Shown: positions 36,073 through 48,145, counted from the stretch's first letter. The stretch is 53,510 bases of DNA from an uncultured Opitutia bacterium (GCA_903902745.1 CAIUWA010000019.1:1-53510), one strand, 5' to 3'. Numbers and translations are program-made. The notes: generated by a model not told the origin, from the sequence alone.

Positions 36073-36149
36073 CGGGGTGTAGCTTAGTCTGGTAGAGCGC
36101 CTGGTTTGGGACCAGGAGGTCGTAGGTTCGAATCCTATCGCCCCGACCA
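36073..36149 (+). tRNA. tRNA-Pro (anticodon TGG)
   Basis: A 77-nt cloverleaf with acceptor CGGGGTG and its complement CGCCCCG, discriminator A and encoded CCA. The anticodon loop is TTTGGGA, so the anticodon is TGG, which reads proline CCN codons. The T-arm GGTTCGAATCC and the D-arm are normal. Confidence 0.95.
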
Positions 36150-36167
36150 TTTTATCCCGCCACCGGT

Positions 36168-36914
36168 CTATTTGCCGGCCGGCGGGAGCGAAATCTTGGG
36201 CAAGGAGGCGGGCGGCGCGTCCTTTTTCATTTCCACCGGGGCCACCGGCAAGTTCGAGCGCAGCACCAGCGAACGCTGGGTCCATGGGCTGGACGGGTCG
36301 ATCTGCATCAGCTGGTCCGAGAATTTCGTCACATCGGCTGCCCGACCCGCTTCCGCCGCCAATTTGGCCAGGTGATACGTGGCTTCCGTGCGCAGGCCCT
36401 TGAGCTGGCTGATATCATTCGAGATCTGCTTGAGCGCCGACTCTCCCTCGGCGGCCTTGCCCAGACCGAGCTTGGCCATGGCAGCCCCGAGTTGGGCGCG
36501 CCCGGCCAATGGGCCGGCCATCAGGGTGGCCGCAGCCTTGTCGTAGTTCGTCTGGGCCTCGGCAAACTTCCCCGCCGTATAGGCATCATCCGCCAAACGC
36601 AGCAGAGCAAGGCCCGCCAGCGCGTGGCCGGAGTTAGTCGTGGCGAAAGCATTGAGCTTTTCCGGCGTGCTCGCCGCAGCGTAGCCGGCTTCAACATCCT
36701 TTTCCCGATTCGCTTGGTAAAGCTCCCAGCCACCCCTCGCGAGAATGGCGATCACGAGAACAACCATGCCGGCGATGACCACCTGGCTGTTGGCCTTCCA
36801 GAAGCGGTGCAGCTTTTCCTCGAAGGTCGGCGCGATGTAGTTCTCGTCGACGGCGACAAGATTGCGGTCATCACCAGCGGGGGTGGAGTTGGAAGCAGCA
36901 GCAGGCGTGGTCAT
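36168..36914 (-). CDS. Tetratricopeptide-like membrane protein (YfgM-like)
   Basis: A 248-residue protein with one transmembrane helix near 45-65 (VVIAGMVVLVIAILARGGW), then a helical repeat region of 20-30-residue units rich in Ala/Leu (HALAGLALLRLADDAY, RAQLGAAMAKLGLGK). The layout matches YfgM/ancillary SecYEG or YfgL-type proteins, which sit in the inner membrane facing the periplasm. The C-terminus is Pro/Lys-rich. The start at 36914 begins the homologous part. Function by analogy only. Confidence 0.75.
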   Translation of the reverse strand: MTTPAAASNSTPAGDDRNLVAVDENYIAPTFEEKLHRFWKANSQVVIAGMVVLVIAILARGGWELYQANREKDVEAGYAAASTPEKLNAFATTNSGHALAGLALLRLADDAYTAGKFAEAQTNYDKAAATLMAGPLAGRAQLGAAMAKLGLGKAAEGESALKQISNDISQLKGLRTEATYHLAKLAAEAGRAADVTKFSDQLMQIDPSSPWTQRSLVLRSNLPVAPVEMKKDAPPASLPKISLPPAGK

Positions 36915-37116
36915 GAAACAAGGGTTTGAACGTTGGGAACGAGAACGAGAACAAAACCCCGCCACGGTGTAAATGAAGGAAATGGCCAGATCGTCCCCTA
37001 ATTTTCCCCGGGGCAACCATCGGCGCAACGAATGTGATTTTAACTCGTCAGGCTGCTTCGATTCAAAAAGCCCCGCTTTCCTCCGTCCTGTTGCCCCTCC
37101 CCCTTTGTACCAAGAA

Positions 37117-37138
37117 GGATGCAGCCTTCGTTGCATCC
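37117..37138 (+). promoter_or_regulatory. Inverted repeat GGATGCA-N8-TGCATCC upstream of the Cip1-like gene
   Basis: Perfect 7-bp arms, 22 nt before the ATG at 37160, in the 245-nt gap shared with the divergent TPR gene. It may be a hairpin or an operator. No clear -10/-35 was found nearby. Confidence 0.35.
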
Positions 37139-37159
37139 GACCCCACCCCGAAGCCCATC

Positions 37160-38062
37160 ATGAACACCCTCCCCGCCTGCCTGCGTTCCGCCTTCCGTTC
37201 CAGCCTCGCGCTGGCCATTGCCTGTCCACTGCTGACTGTTCTGAGCCCTCAGCTGTCGGCCCAGACCGCCAGCGCGGACACCGGCGCCCCCGTGTTTTCC
37301 GAGAACTTTGACTCCGGTTCATTGAATCCCAGGGTCTGGCAACTGGCCGAGTCCGGCGACGTTGAGATCACTGTGCAGCAAAGCCAAGTCGCGCACGGCA
37401 AATCCGCCCTGCGGGTCCATACCGCGAAAGATGCCAGCCGGGCCTTCGCTTCCATCGTTGCCACCCATCTGCCGGACTCCGTCCGCAAACACTTCTTTGG
37501 CCGCACCTATATGTTCATCAGCCCGGACATGCCCGCCGGGCACGATGCCTTGCTGAGCGCCGGGCGGCCCGGATGGCCTCTTTCGGATTTTCTGGAAATC
37601 GGGGCTTCCGGCGGAAAAAACCCCATGGTGTCCTACCAGCAAAACGCCCCCCTGCCCATTATCCGCGGCGAAAATGTCGCCAACGACAAGGGGCCGCCGG
37701 CCTATCCGGTCGGACGCTGGTTCTGTCTCGAATGGGAATTCAACGATCAGCCGGACACGATGACGGTTTGGATCGATGGCGAGAAGGTCCGCGAAGCAAC
37801 CTTGAACAACTCCTTTCTCAACCGGCCCAGGAATCCCGCGGGCAAGGGCAACCCTGCCGCCAAAGGGGAAACCGCTCCCGCCGCGGCCGTTGCTCCCGCC
37901 GCTCCGCCCGTCCCGCTGGTTGAGGTCAGGAATAGCGATCTGACCGGCGGCTTCTACGATTTCGCCTTTGGGTTCCGCTACTGGGGCAGCACGAAGGCCG
38001 ATTTCGACATCTATTACGACGATATCGCGATTGATACGAAGCGCATCGGACCAGTGAAATAA
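37160..38062 (+). CDS. Secreted Cip1-like / LamG-fold protein
   Basis: A 300-residue protein with a signal peptide (about 1-35, ending QLSAQ). The mature part is beta-rich and resembles the Cip1 / jelly-roll fold seen in carbohydrate-active proteins: FSENFDSGSLNPRVWQLAE (about 48-66), AFASIVATHLPDSVRKHFFG, GHDALLSAGRPG, GRWFCLEWEFNDQPDTMTVW and FAFGFRYWGSTKADFDIYYD near the end. An Ala/Pro-rich insert (about 223-257) splits the last strands. It may bind or act on polysaccharides outside the cell. The enzyme activity is not established. Confidence 0.72.
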   Translation: MNTLPACLRSAFRSSLALAIACPLLTVLSPQLSAQTASADTGAPVFSENFDSGSLNPRVWQLAESGDVEITVQQSQVAHGKSALRVHTAKDASRAFASIVATHLPDSVRKHFFGRTYMFISPDMPAGHDALLSAGRPGWPLSDFLEIGASGGKNPMVSYQQNAPLPIIRGENVANDKGPPAYPVGRWFCLEWEFNDQPDTMTVWIDGEKVREATLNNSFLNRPRNPAGKGNPAAKGETAPAAAVAPAAPPVPLVEVRNSDLTGGFYDFAFGFRYWGSTKADFDIYYDDIAIDTKRIGPVK

Positions 38063-38073
38063 GGCGCGAGGCC

Positions 38074-38105
38074 GCTTGGGCGGCGGATAATATTTCCGCC
38101 CAAGC
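38074..38105 (+). terminator. Hairpin after the Cip1-like gene
   Basis: Arms GCTTGGGCGG and CCGCCCAAGC form a perfect 10-bp stem with a 12-nt AT-rich loop, 11 nt past the stop codon. There is no U-run, so it may instead be a bidirectional structure before the convergent carB end. Confidence 0.55.
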
Positions 38106-38188
38106 CGTGCTCCGCGCGCGTCCGGGGAGACATCAGCTTCCCGGGGCCGTAAACGAGCCTGCGACCCCGCTGACGCGGTCCGCCGGAA

Positions 38189-41425
<3,237 letters not shown>

Positions 41426-41510
41426 GAACGTAGATTTCGCCGAGAGTTGGGGGCGTCGAAACACTCGGCAAGCGGGAAAGCGCGTGGGGGCGGTTCTCTC
41501 CCGGCCCATG

Positions 41511-41541
41511 AAAAAACCTGGCCTCCGTTGACGGGTGGAGG
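41511..41541 (-). terminator. Possible terminator downstream of the NtrC-like gene
   Basis: On the minus strand CCTCC and GGAGG form a short 5-bp stem (41522-41541) with a roughly 10-nt loop, followed by CCAGGTTTTTT. It lies between the regulator's stop and the carB start. The stem is weak. Confidence 0.4.
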
Positions 41542-41610
41542 GGCATCGCCCTCTCCCTTCCCGGTCAATCCCGCGGGCATTGTGCCCGGCCGGAACGAGC
41601 CACTCGCGAA

Positions 41611-42867
41611 TCAGCCCAGTTTCGCCCGGTCCACGCCAAGAACTTTCGCCGCCATGGCTTTGTCCGCGTGGGAGGCGTGCAGGACTAGGTCAATGTACTG
41701 CTTTTCCTGGCCGGCGAGATATTCAGCGAGGGTCGGCCAGTGCTTTAATTCCTTCAGGCGCATCGGCAGTTGCTGCGAAGTTACAATCCGGGTTTCGACC
41801 GTCGCCGCGATTTTTGAAACGACCTGGTTGAGCTCCGCGAGATTGCCCGGCCAATGGTAGGCCGAAAACACAGCCAGGGCGTCATCGGAAAACTCGACCA
41901 AGCCGGCATCAAAATGCGGGTTGGTCGCCTGCGTGGCATAATGCTTCGCGAGCAGAGGAATATCACCCGTGCGGTCACGAAGTGGAGGCAATTGCACCGG
42001 CAGGGAGGCCACCCGGTAGAAGAGCTCGTCGTGGAATTTGCCCTCGTCGGTGAGATTTTCGAGATCCTCGCTCGTGGCACAGATGAGGCGGAAACCCTGG
42101 GCGTTGTTGCGCAGCACACTGACGAGCTCCTTTTGCATGGCCAACGAGAGGCACTGGATGTGCTGGAGCAAAAGGGTACCGCCCTTGGCCTGTTTTACCC
42201 AAGTGCCGCCTTCGCCGTTTTCACCCAGGAGACCGGAGCGAAAATTGGCCTCGTTGCTCAGGGCACAATCAATCCGCACGAGGGGCGCATCGGGCGGATT
42301 TGAACCCGCGTGCAAAATCTCGGCCACGGTCGTCTTGCCGGAACCCTTCTCCCCCGTCAGCAACACGGGCGTGCGCACGGTGGCGAGCTTCTTGACCTGC
42401 TGGATCAGTTTCTTGACAGCCGCGCTTTTGCCAATGATGCGTGCCTCGATGTCCCCGGCCTTGGCCGAGGACACCCCGCCAGCGGCGGCGCGTTCGGCCT
42501 GGAACTGCTTGTATTCGAGCCCCCGCTTCAAGGTGGCGATGAGCTCATCAACCCGGAATGGTTTTTGCAGATAATCGAACGCGCCAAACTTCAGCGCCTG
42601 CACTGCGCTTTCCGTGCTGGCATAGGCCGTCATGATCACCACCACCGCATTGGGATCGTAGAGCTTGAGCTGCTTGAGGAGCGTGATGCCGTCCATGGGC
42701 TTCATGTCGATGTCCGCCAGCACGAGGTCAAATTTCTCGGCCTTGTAACGCACGAGCGCCTTTTCACCATCCGTGGTAAAGGACGTCGAAAAGCCCGTGG
42801 GCTGGATGACCGCCTCCAACATCTCGTGGATCGAGAGGAGGTCGTCGACGATGAGGACGGAAGGCAT
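41611..42867 (-). CDS. Degenerate NtrC-like response regulator
   Basis: A 418-residue protein with a receiver domain (phospho-acceptor Asp52 in [11 protein letters not shown], Lys102 in LQKPF) and an AAA+ domain. Walker A is intact (GEKGSGKT, 172-179). The GAFTGA loop that contacts sigma-54 is missing; LLGENGEGG is in its place (213-221), and the Walker B Asp-Glu is Gln-His (TLLLQHIQ). The C-terminus ends in a Fis-like helix ([13 protein letters not shown]). It is unlikely to activate sigma-54 promoters and may serve as a non-canonical or scaffold regulator. It starts 62 nt after a broken pilC. Confidence 0.85.
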   Translation of the reverse strand: MPSVLIVDDLLSIHEMLEAVIQPTGFSTSFTTDGEKALVRYKAEKFDLVLADIDMKPMDGITLLKQLKLYDPNAVVVIMTAYASTESAVQALKFGAFDYLQKPFRVDELIATLKRGLEYKQFQAERAAAGGVSSAKAGDIEARIIGKSAAVKKLIQQVKKLATVRTPVLLTGEKGSGKTTVAEILHAGSNPPDAPLVRIDCALSNEANFRSGLLGENGEGGTWVKQAKGGTLLLQHIQCLSLAMQKELVSVLRNNAQGFRLICATSEDLENLTDEGKFHDELFYRVASLPVQLPPLRDRTGDIPLLAKHYATQATNPHFDAGLVEFSDDALAVFSAYHWPGNLAELNQVVSKIAATVETRIVTSQQLPMRLKELKHWPTLAEYLAGQEKQYIDLVLHASHADKAMAAKVLGVDRAKLG

Positions 42868-42929
42868 GGAGAGGCCGAACGTTCCGGGTTTGGCGGACCG
42901 GTGTCAACAAGCGCGGTGGCCGCGCGGCG

Positions 42930-43636
42930 CTATTGCAGGCCGCCCGCGACTGCACCGAGCTGGAAGATCGGCAAGAACATCGCCATCACAATGCCGCCCA
43001 CCACCACGCCGAGGAAGACAATGAGCATGGGCTCGATCAACGAGGTGAGCGCGGCCACGGTGGCTTCGCATTCCACGTCGTAGAAATCGGCGATCTTGTT
43101 CATCATGCCGTCGACGTTGCCGGTGGCTTCGCCGGCCTTCACCATGTGTTTCATCATCGGTGGGAAAAATGCATTGGCCGCCAGCACCTCGGAAACCTGT
43201 CCGCCCTGGCTGACGTGCTTGCTGATCTCCACGCAGGCATCCTCGACCTGAACCTTGCCGCTCGCCGAGGACACAATCTCCAGCGTGCGCAGAATCGGCA
43301 CCCCGGAGCGAATGAGCGTGGCGTAGGTGCGGCAAAACCGCGACAGCGCGATCTTGTGGATGAGATTGCCGAAAATCGGCGCCTTGACGAGGCCTTCATC
43401 CTTCAGCCGGCGGCCCCGCGGCGTGGCGATGAACTTGCCGATGCCCCAATACGCAGCTGCTGGGTGAAAAGAGCCAGCTCACCGAGGGGCAACTTGTAGC
43501 CCTTGGACTTTTTTTCGAGTGATTTCTGCTTTGCCAGCGCTTGGGCGGCCTTGACGTTGGGGCGATTTTGCTGACCAGCCTCAGGCCGCGCTGTCCGAGT
43601 CGAGGTCGACGAAGCTGAAGAACTTAGAAAAGCCAT
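42930..43636 (-). pseudogene. pilC: Broken pilC/gspF homologue (internal deletion and frameshift)
   Basis: The N-terminal part (43636-43460) encodes MAFLSSSASS through LPLGELALFTQQL, the start of the first T2SSF domain. It then goes out of frame at about 43450 and reaches a stop near 43403. The reading frame that continues from about 43455 encodes YWGIGKFIATPRGRRLK, APIFGNLIHKIALSRFCRTY and SGVPILRTLEIV, the second domain, and ends at 42930. Compared with the family, about 200 residues of the first domain are missing. The intact gspF lies at 8063-9304. It could also be an assembly error. Confidence 0.75.
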
Positions 43637-43801
43637 GAGGGAAGCAAAAGGGGCCCGGCCCTTTGCAGCAACCCCATTTCCAAGCGGCGCCGGTAAAAAA
43701 GATCACTAGATTCACCGGCCGGCCAAGCGCCTCATCCCTGGCTCGCGGCGAACACAAGCTTGACCGGCCCCTTTCACGCACGAAGCTCCTTCTCGCCGTC
43801 C

Positions 43802-43875
43802 GCGGCTGTAGTTTAGTGGTAAAACCTCTGCCTTCCAAGCAGGTGTCGACAGTTCGATTCTGTCCAGCCGCACCA
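43802..43875 (+). tRNA. tRNA-Gly (anticodon TCC)
   Basis: A 74-nt cloverleaf with acceptor GCGGCTG / CAGCCGC, discriminator A and encoded CCA. The anticodon loop is CTTCCAA, giving anticodon TCC for GGA/GGG glycine codons. T-arm AGTTCGATTCT is normal. Confidence 0.95.
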
Positions 43876-43948
43876 AGTTTCTTTCCCGATTAAAGAGATT
43901 TGCCCGCCGCAACTTGGGCCAGGGAGGGCCTCTTTTCTGCGTCAAAAA

Positions 43949-44806
43949 ATGCCCATCTCCGCGCGCCTTGCCCTCCCTGCTATCCTGCTGGTCGACAATG
44001 GCTCTTTGCAGCCGGCGGCCACTTTGAACCTGCGGGACATTGCCTCCCGGCTGAGCCACGCCTTGGCCTGCCCCGTTGACCCGGTGTCCTTGTTGCATTC
44101 CAGCGCGATCCCCGCCGACCAACTCGGCGGAAAGGAGGCGGAAATTCTTGAGCCTGCACTGGAGCGCCGCCTGCGCGCCGGCATCAGCGATTTCCTGGTG
44201 GTGCCGCTTTTTTTTGGGCCGAGCGGCGCGTTGGGTCACTATTTGCCGGAGCGCATTGGTCTGTTGAAGTCCAAATATCCCCTCCTGCAGGTGCGCGTCG
44301 CCGCACCGCTCATTGATCCAGCCAAATCCGGCGATCGACGCATGGCGGCAATTCTCGAAGAGCGGGTGCGCGCCGTCCTGCCTGCGGTGGGAGCTCCTCC
44401 CGCCGTAATTCTCGTTGATCATGGCAGTCCCCTGCACGCTGTGACCCGTGTGCGCGATCATCTCGCGGCCCAACTGCAGGCCCGTCTCGGCGGGACCGTG
44501 CGGAGTGTGCTTGCCGCCTCAATGGAGCGTCGGCCTGAACCCGAATACTCGTTTAACGAACCTTTGCTCGAGCGCGCTTTCGATCGGCCGGGATTTAATG
44601 GGGGCACCGTTATCGTTGCACTGCTTTTTCTCTCACCCGGTCGTCATGCAGGACCGGGCGGAGACATTGTCCAGATTTGCGCGGCGGCCGAGCAACGTCA
44701 CCACCAGCTCAAAACCGTTATGACCGGTACGATTGGATCCCACGCGGGACTTATCCCCATCCTCGTGGACCGAGTCCACGCCGGACTCACGTGCACTCCA
44801 CTCTAG
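43949..44806 (+). CDS. cbiX: CbiX/SirB-like sirohydrochlorin chelatase
   Basis: A 285-residue two-domain chelatase that inserts iron or cobalt into sirohydrochlorin. The first domain has LLVDNGS where the metal-binding site usually reads HGS (Asn for His) and lacks the second His cluster. The second domain has VDHGSP near 155 and FLSPGRHAGPGGDI near 232, so it is likely the active half. It lies close to cobA and cysI, supporting a role in siroheme iron insertion. Its stop overlaps the cobA stop in a CTAG. Confidence 0.85.
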   Translation: MPISARLALPAILLVDNGSLQPAATLNLRDIASRLSHALACPVDPVSLLHSSAIPADQLGGKEAEILEPALERRLRAGISDFLVVPLFFGPSGALGHYLPERIGLLKSKYPLLQVRVAAPLIDPAKSGDRRMAAILEERVRAVLPAVGAPPAVILVDHGSPLHAVTRVRDHLAAQLQARLGGTVRSVLAASMERRPEPEYSFNEPLLERAFDRPGFNGGTVIVALLFLSPGRHAGPGGDIVQICAAAEQRHHQLKTVMTGTIGSHAGLIPILVDRVHAGLTCTPL

Positions 44807-45567
44807 ATCCCGGCAGCTAAGGCAGCCAATTCCCTCGTCTGCGCCGGAACGCGGGCGACTTCCCCGATTATCACCAACGCGGGTGCCGCGACATCACGGT
44901 GGTTTGCACCGAGCATTTCCGCGAGGGTCAGGAATTCGACGCGTTGGTCGGGCCAGCTTGCGCGACTGACCACGGCCGCGGGAGTATCAGCAAGCATGCC
45001 GCCGGCAATCAACTGCTCGGCAATGCCCGCCAAGCGCCGAGTTCCCATGTAAAGACAGAGCGTCGCGCGCAGCCGCGCATAGGCCGCCCAGTCAATGGCT
45101 GACTCGGGTTTGGCCGGATTCTCGTGACCGGTTAAAAATACCACTGCCGACGAAAGTTCCCGATGAGTCAGAGGCACACCGGCAGCAGCGCCCGCAGCGG
45201 CGGCAGCCGTGACGCCCGGCACCACTTCGCATGGTATCCCAAGCCTAAGCATCGCGGCCAGTTCTTCACCACCCCGGCCAAAGATAAAAGGATCTCCGCC
45301 TTTCAGGCGCACCACGCGGCGGCCCACGCGGGCATGTTTGAGCAAGAGCTCGATGATTTCGTCCTGCGCCACGCTGTGCTGACCACATCGCTTGCCCACA
45401 TGAACGAGTTCGCAGTCTTCACGGCAATAACTGAGCAAAGCTTTTCCCGCCAAATCATCGTAAATCACGATGTCAGCCTCCGCCAGACGGTCGCGGCCAC
45501 GCACTGTGATCAGTTCCGGATCACCGGGGCCTGCACCGACTAAAGAGACTATTCCCACCTCATTCAT
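44803..45567 (-). CDS. cobA: Uroporphyrinogen-III C-methyltransferase
   Basis: A 254-residue SAM-dependent enzyme (SUMT) that makes precorrin-2 from uroporphyrinogen III. It begins VSLVGAGPGDPELITVRG, the SUMT nucleotide-binding opening. Further signatures are VRLKGGDPFIFGRGGEE near 83-99, VVPGVTAAAAAG near 116 and LYMGTRRL. Length fits a stand-alone SUMT rather than a CysG fusion. It is divergent from cysI and shares its stop with cbiX. A precorrin-2 dehydrogenase is not in the window. Confidence 0.95.
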   Translation of the reverse strand: MNEVGIVSLVGAGPGDPELITVRGRDRLAEADIVIYDDLAGKALLSYCREDCELVHVGKRCGQHSVAQDEIIELLLKHARVGRRVVRLKGGDPFIFGRGGEELAAMLRLGIPCEVVPGVTAAAAAGAAAGVPLTHRELSSAVVFLTGHENPAKPESAIDWAAYARLRATLCLYMGTRRLAGIAEQLIAGGMLADTPAAVVSRASWPDQRVEFLTLAEMLGANHRDVAAPALVIIGEVARVPAQTRELAALAAGI

Positions 45568-45596
45568 TGTTTGTTTACCTGATTACTAATCTTAGG

Positions 45597-45610
45597 TTGA
45601 CGTTCGTCAA
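45597..45610. promoter_or_regulatory. Palindrome TTGACG-TT-CGTCAA between cobA and cysI
   Basis: A perfect 6-bp inverted repeat with a 2-nt spacer, centred between two divergent genes of sulfur/siroheme metabolism. Each arm reads as a TTGACG-like -35 box for one direction; a TAGTAA-like -10 lies about 16 nt downstream on the cobA side. AGGAAT and ATTCCT (45612-45631) form a further inverted repeat next to it. It may be a shared promoter/operator for a sulfur regulator. Confidence 0.4.
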
Positions 45611-45648
45611 AAGGAATGTTCAGTTATTCCTCCTTTTTCCACCTTGGT

Positions 45649-47373
45649 ATGGCTACATCTGCGACAGCACAAGTCAGCAAAAACGAGCAAATCAAGCTCT
45701 CCGATCCGACGTTGGGTGGCACCATCGGTGAAACTCTGGCCAATCCGGACGTCGACCGGTTTTCGGAGGATGATGAGCAGTTTCTCAAGTTTCACGGCAT
45801 TTACCAACAAGACGATCGCGACAAGCGAAAGACCGGAAAGCAGTACATTTTCATGATCCGGGCGAGGATCACCGGTGGCATCGTGCCGCCTGAACAATAT
45901 CTGGCGTTCGATGATGTTTCCGAACGCTATGGCAACCAGACACTGCGCATAACTTCGCGCCAGGCATTTCAGTGGCACGGGGTGGCAAAAAAAGGGCTCG
46001 GACCTTTGATGAAAGGTCTCAATGAGGCTCTTTCCACCACCATTGCCGCCTGCGGTGACGTGAATCGCAACGTGATGGCCCCGGCCACGCCCGCGACCAC
46101 CCTTCTCATCGAGCAAGTACATGCCGACTCGCGCCGAGTTTCCGATGCCCTCCTGCCACAGACCCGCGCGTATCATGATATCTGGATCAATGGCGCACCG
46201 CTCAAGCTTAGACCCGAAGAGAAGCAGGCCTTCGAGGATCCCCTTTACGGCAAGACCTACCTGCCGCGCAAATTCAAGGTGGCCTTCGCCATTCCGCCGC
46301 TGAACGACACGGATATTTTCACGAACTGCCTAGGATTTGTCGCCATCACCGATCCGGCAGACCCCACCAAGCTGCTCGGCTACAACCTGCTCGCTGGTGG
46401 CGGCCTCGCCATGAGCCATGGCAACAAGGAAACTTTCCCGCGCACCGCCGATGTGATCGGTTTCTTCACCCCGGACAGGATTGTCAGCGTCGCCCGCGCC
46501 GTGCTTACGGTCCATCGCGATTTTGGTGACCGGACGAACCGGCGCCATGCCCGGCTAAAGTACGTGCTGGAGGATCGCGGAGCGGACTGGTTTCGCTCCG
46601 AGGTTGAGCTCCGCACCGGATTCAAGTTCGAGCCGGCCCGCGCGGCCAAGTTCGACCGCCAAGGCGATCTCTTCGGCTGGCACCGCCAGGTTGATGGGCG
46701 TCAGTTTCTCGGGCTTTACGTCGAGACGGGGCGCATCAAGGACACCCCGCAGCGCCAGCTCAAGACGGCGCTCCGCCGCATCGTTTCCAAGCATCGCGTG
46801 GAAGTACGGCTCACGCCCTCCCAAAACCTGCTGCTCACCAATGTCTCGTCCGGGCAAAGGGACGCCATCACCGCCATTCTCGCCGAGCATGGCATCCCGG
46901 TGGAAAACCAAGCCGCTGCGGTGCGTCGGTCATCGATGGCGTGTCCGGCCTTGCCGACTTGCGGACTGGCACTCGCTGAAAGCGAGCGCGTGTTTCCCGG
47001 TGTGCTCGATCGCCTCGAGTCCCTGCTGGGCGAGCTCGGCCTGAGTGACGAGGACATCGTCGTCCGCATGACCGGCTGCCCGAATGGCTGCGCCCGTCCC
47101 TACATGGCGGAGATCGGCCTGGTCGGACGTGCGCCCGGCAAATACAATCTCTACCTGGGCGGCAACGAAGGCAGCACCCGTCTGAACCGGGAATACCGCG
47201 CCAGCGTCAAGTTGGATGAACTCATCAACGAACTGCGCCCCGTCCTCACGCGCTGGAAATACGAGCGCCAGGAAGGTGAGCATTTCGGTGACTTCTGCTC
47301 GCGCATCGTGCTGCCGGAGCATGCCGCCGCCACTGCGGCTCTCGCCGCGGCGCAACCCATCGCCTCAGCCTGA
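45649..47373 (+). CDS. cysI: Assimilatory sulfite reductase hemoprotein
   Basis: A 574-residue siroheme/[4Fe-4S] enzyme reducing sulfite to sulfide. The [4Fe-4S]-siroheme cysteines are Cys432, Cys438 (MACPALPTCGLA), Cys477 and Cys481 (TGCPNGCARPY). The N-terminal ferredoxin-like halves contain GKQYIFMIRARITGG and TLRITSRQAFQ. The layout matches NADPH- or ferredoxin-type sulfite reductases. I chose the ATG at 45649 over 45616, which lies inside an inverted repeat. It leads the plus-strand operon with cysH, cysD and cysN. Confidence 0.94.
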   Translation: MATSATAQVSKNEQIKLSDPTLGGTIGETLANPDVDRFSEDDEQFLKFHGIYQQDDRDKRKTGKQYIFMIRARITGGIVPPEQYLAFDDVSERYGNQTLRITSRQAFQWHGVAKKGLGPLMKGLNEALSTTIAACGDVNRNVMAPATPATTLLIEQVHADSRRVSDALLPQTRAYHDIWINGAPLKLRPEEKQAFEDPLYGKTYLPRKFKVAFAIPPLNDTDIFTNCLGFVAITDPADPTKLLGYNLLAGGGLAMSHGNKETFPRTADVIGFFTPDRIVSVARAVLTVHRDFGDRTNRRHARLKYVLEDRGADWFRSEVELRTGFKFEPARAAKFDRQGDLFGWHRQVDGRQFLGLYVETGRIKDTPQRQLKTALRRIVSKHRVEVRLTPSQNLLLTNVSSGQRDAITAILAEHGIPVENQAAAVRRSSMACPALPTCGLALAESERVFPGVLDRLESLLGELGLSDEDIVVRMTGCPNGCARPYMAEIGLVGRAPGKYNLYLGGNEGSTRLNREYRASVKLDELINELRPVLTRWKYERQEGEHFGDFCSRIVLPEHAAATAALAAAQPIASA

Positions 47374-47412
47374 TCCCTTCCCCGACTACTGGCTCCAGCC
47401 AATGTCCCTTCC

Positions 47413-48072
47413 ATGACCTCCGACCAAATTACCAAAGCGAACGCCGAATTGCGCTCCAAGTCGCCGCTTGAAATCACCCGCTGGGCCGTCGCCCAGGCAC
47501 GCGGAGGCCCGGCGATCGTCTCCACCAATTTTCGCCCCTACGAGGCGGCCATCCTCCATCTCTGCGTGCAGGTCCAGCCGGACATCCCGGTGCTGTGGGT
47601 CGACCATGGCTACAACCGGCCGGCCACCTACCGGCACGCTGAGGACCTCCGGGCGCGGCTCAAGCTGAACCTGAAGCCCTACCTGCCGCGCATCACCGCC
47701 GCCCATCGCGACACCCTCCACGGCCCGATTCCCACCACCGAGGACGAGGAAGGCCTGAAGCGTTTCAGCGCCCTGATGAAACTGGAGCCCTTCCAACGCG
47801 GCATGAAGGAGCTGGCGCCCGCCGTCTGGATCACCGCCCTGCGCAAGGTGCAAAACCCCAATCGCGCCGAGCTCGACATCGTGTCACCCGACGCAAACTT
47901 CGGCGCCCTGAAGGTCAGCCCGTTTTTCTATTTCACCGACGGCGACATGGAGACCTACCTCCAGCAGCACAATCTTCCGAACGAGTGGGACTACTTCGAT
48001 CCGGCCAAGGCGGACGAGAAACGCGAGTGCGGCCTGCACGCGGCATGGGGCAAAAAAGCCGTGAGTTCGTAA
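47413..48072 (+). CDS. cysH: Phosphoadenylyl-sulfate (PAPS) reductase
   Basis: A 219-residue thioredoxin-dependent reductase that turns PAPS into sulfite. The catalytic Cys206 is in the C-terminal ECGLH motif. The four cysteines that hold a [4Fe-4S] cluster in APS reductases are absent (TALRKVQN in place of CCxxRK), so the PAPS form is more likely. PP-loop residues are altered but present around STNFRPYEAAILH. It is preceded by cysI by 39 nt. No APS kinase is seen in the window, so one must lie elsewhere if this is right. Confidence 0.9.
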   Translation: MTSDQITKANAELRSKSPLEITRWAVAQARGGPAIVSTNFRPYEAAILHLCVQVQPDIPVLWVDHGYNRPATYRHAEDLRARLKLNLKPYLPRITAAHRDTLHGPIPTTEDEEGLKRFSALMKLEPFQRGMKELAPAVWITALRKVQNPNRAELDIVSPDANFGALKVSPFFYFTDGDMETYLQQHNLPNEWDYFDPAKADEKRECGLHAAWGKKAVSS

Positions 48073-48084
48073 AGACCCCCTGCA

Positions 48085-48124
48085 TGGACGGCGAAAGCGG
48101 TAATCCCGCCTTCCGCCCGGTCCA
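48085..48124. repeat. Inverted repeat between cysH and cysD (TGGACGGCG/CGCCCGGTCCA)
   Basis: TGGACGGCGAAAGCGG pairs imperfectly with CCCGCCTTCCGCCCGGTCCA around a 4-nt loop. It sits in the 73-nt gap between two genes of one operon. A transcript structure or a dispersed repeat. Confidence 0.5.
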
Positions 48125-48145
48125 CGCTCTAACTTTCATCAACCG

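Noticed and set aside
45616-45648. Earlier ATG for cysI at 45616
   Set aside because: It falls within an inverted repeat and adds 11 residues without family similarity; 45649 is more likely.
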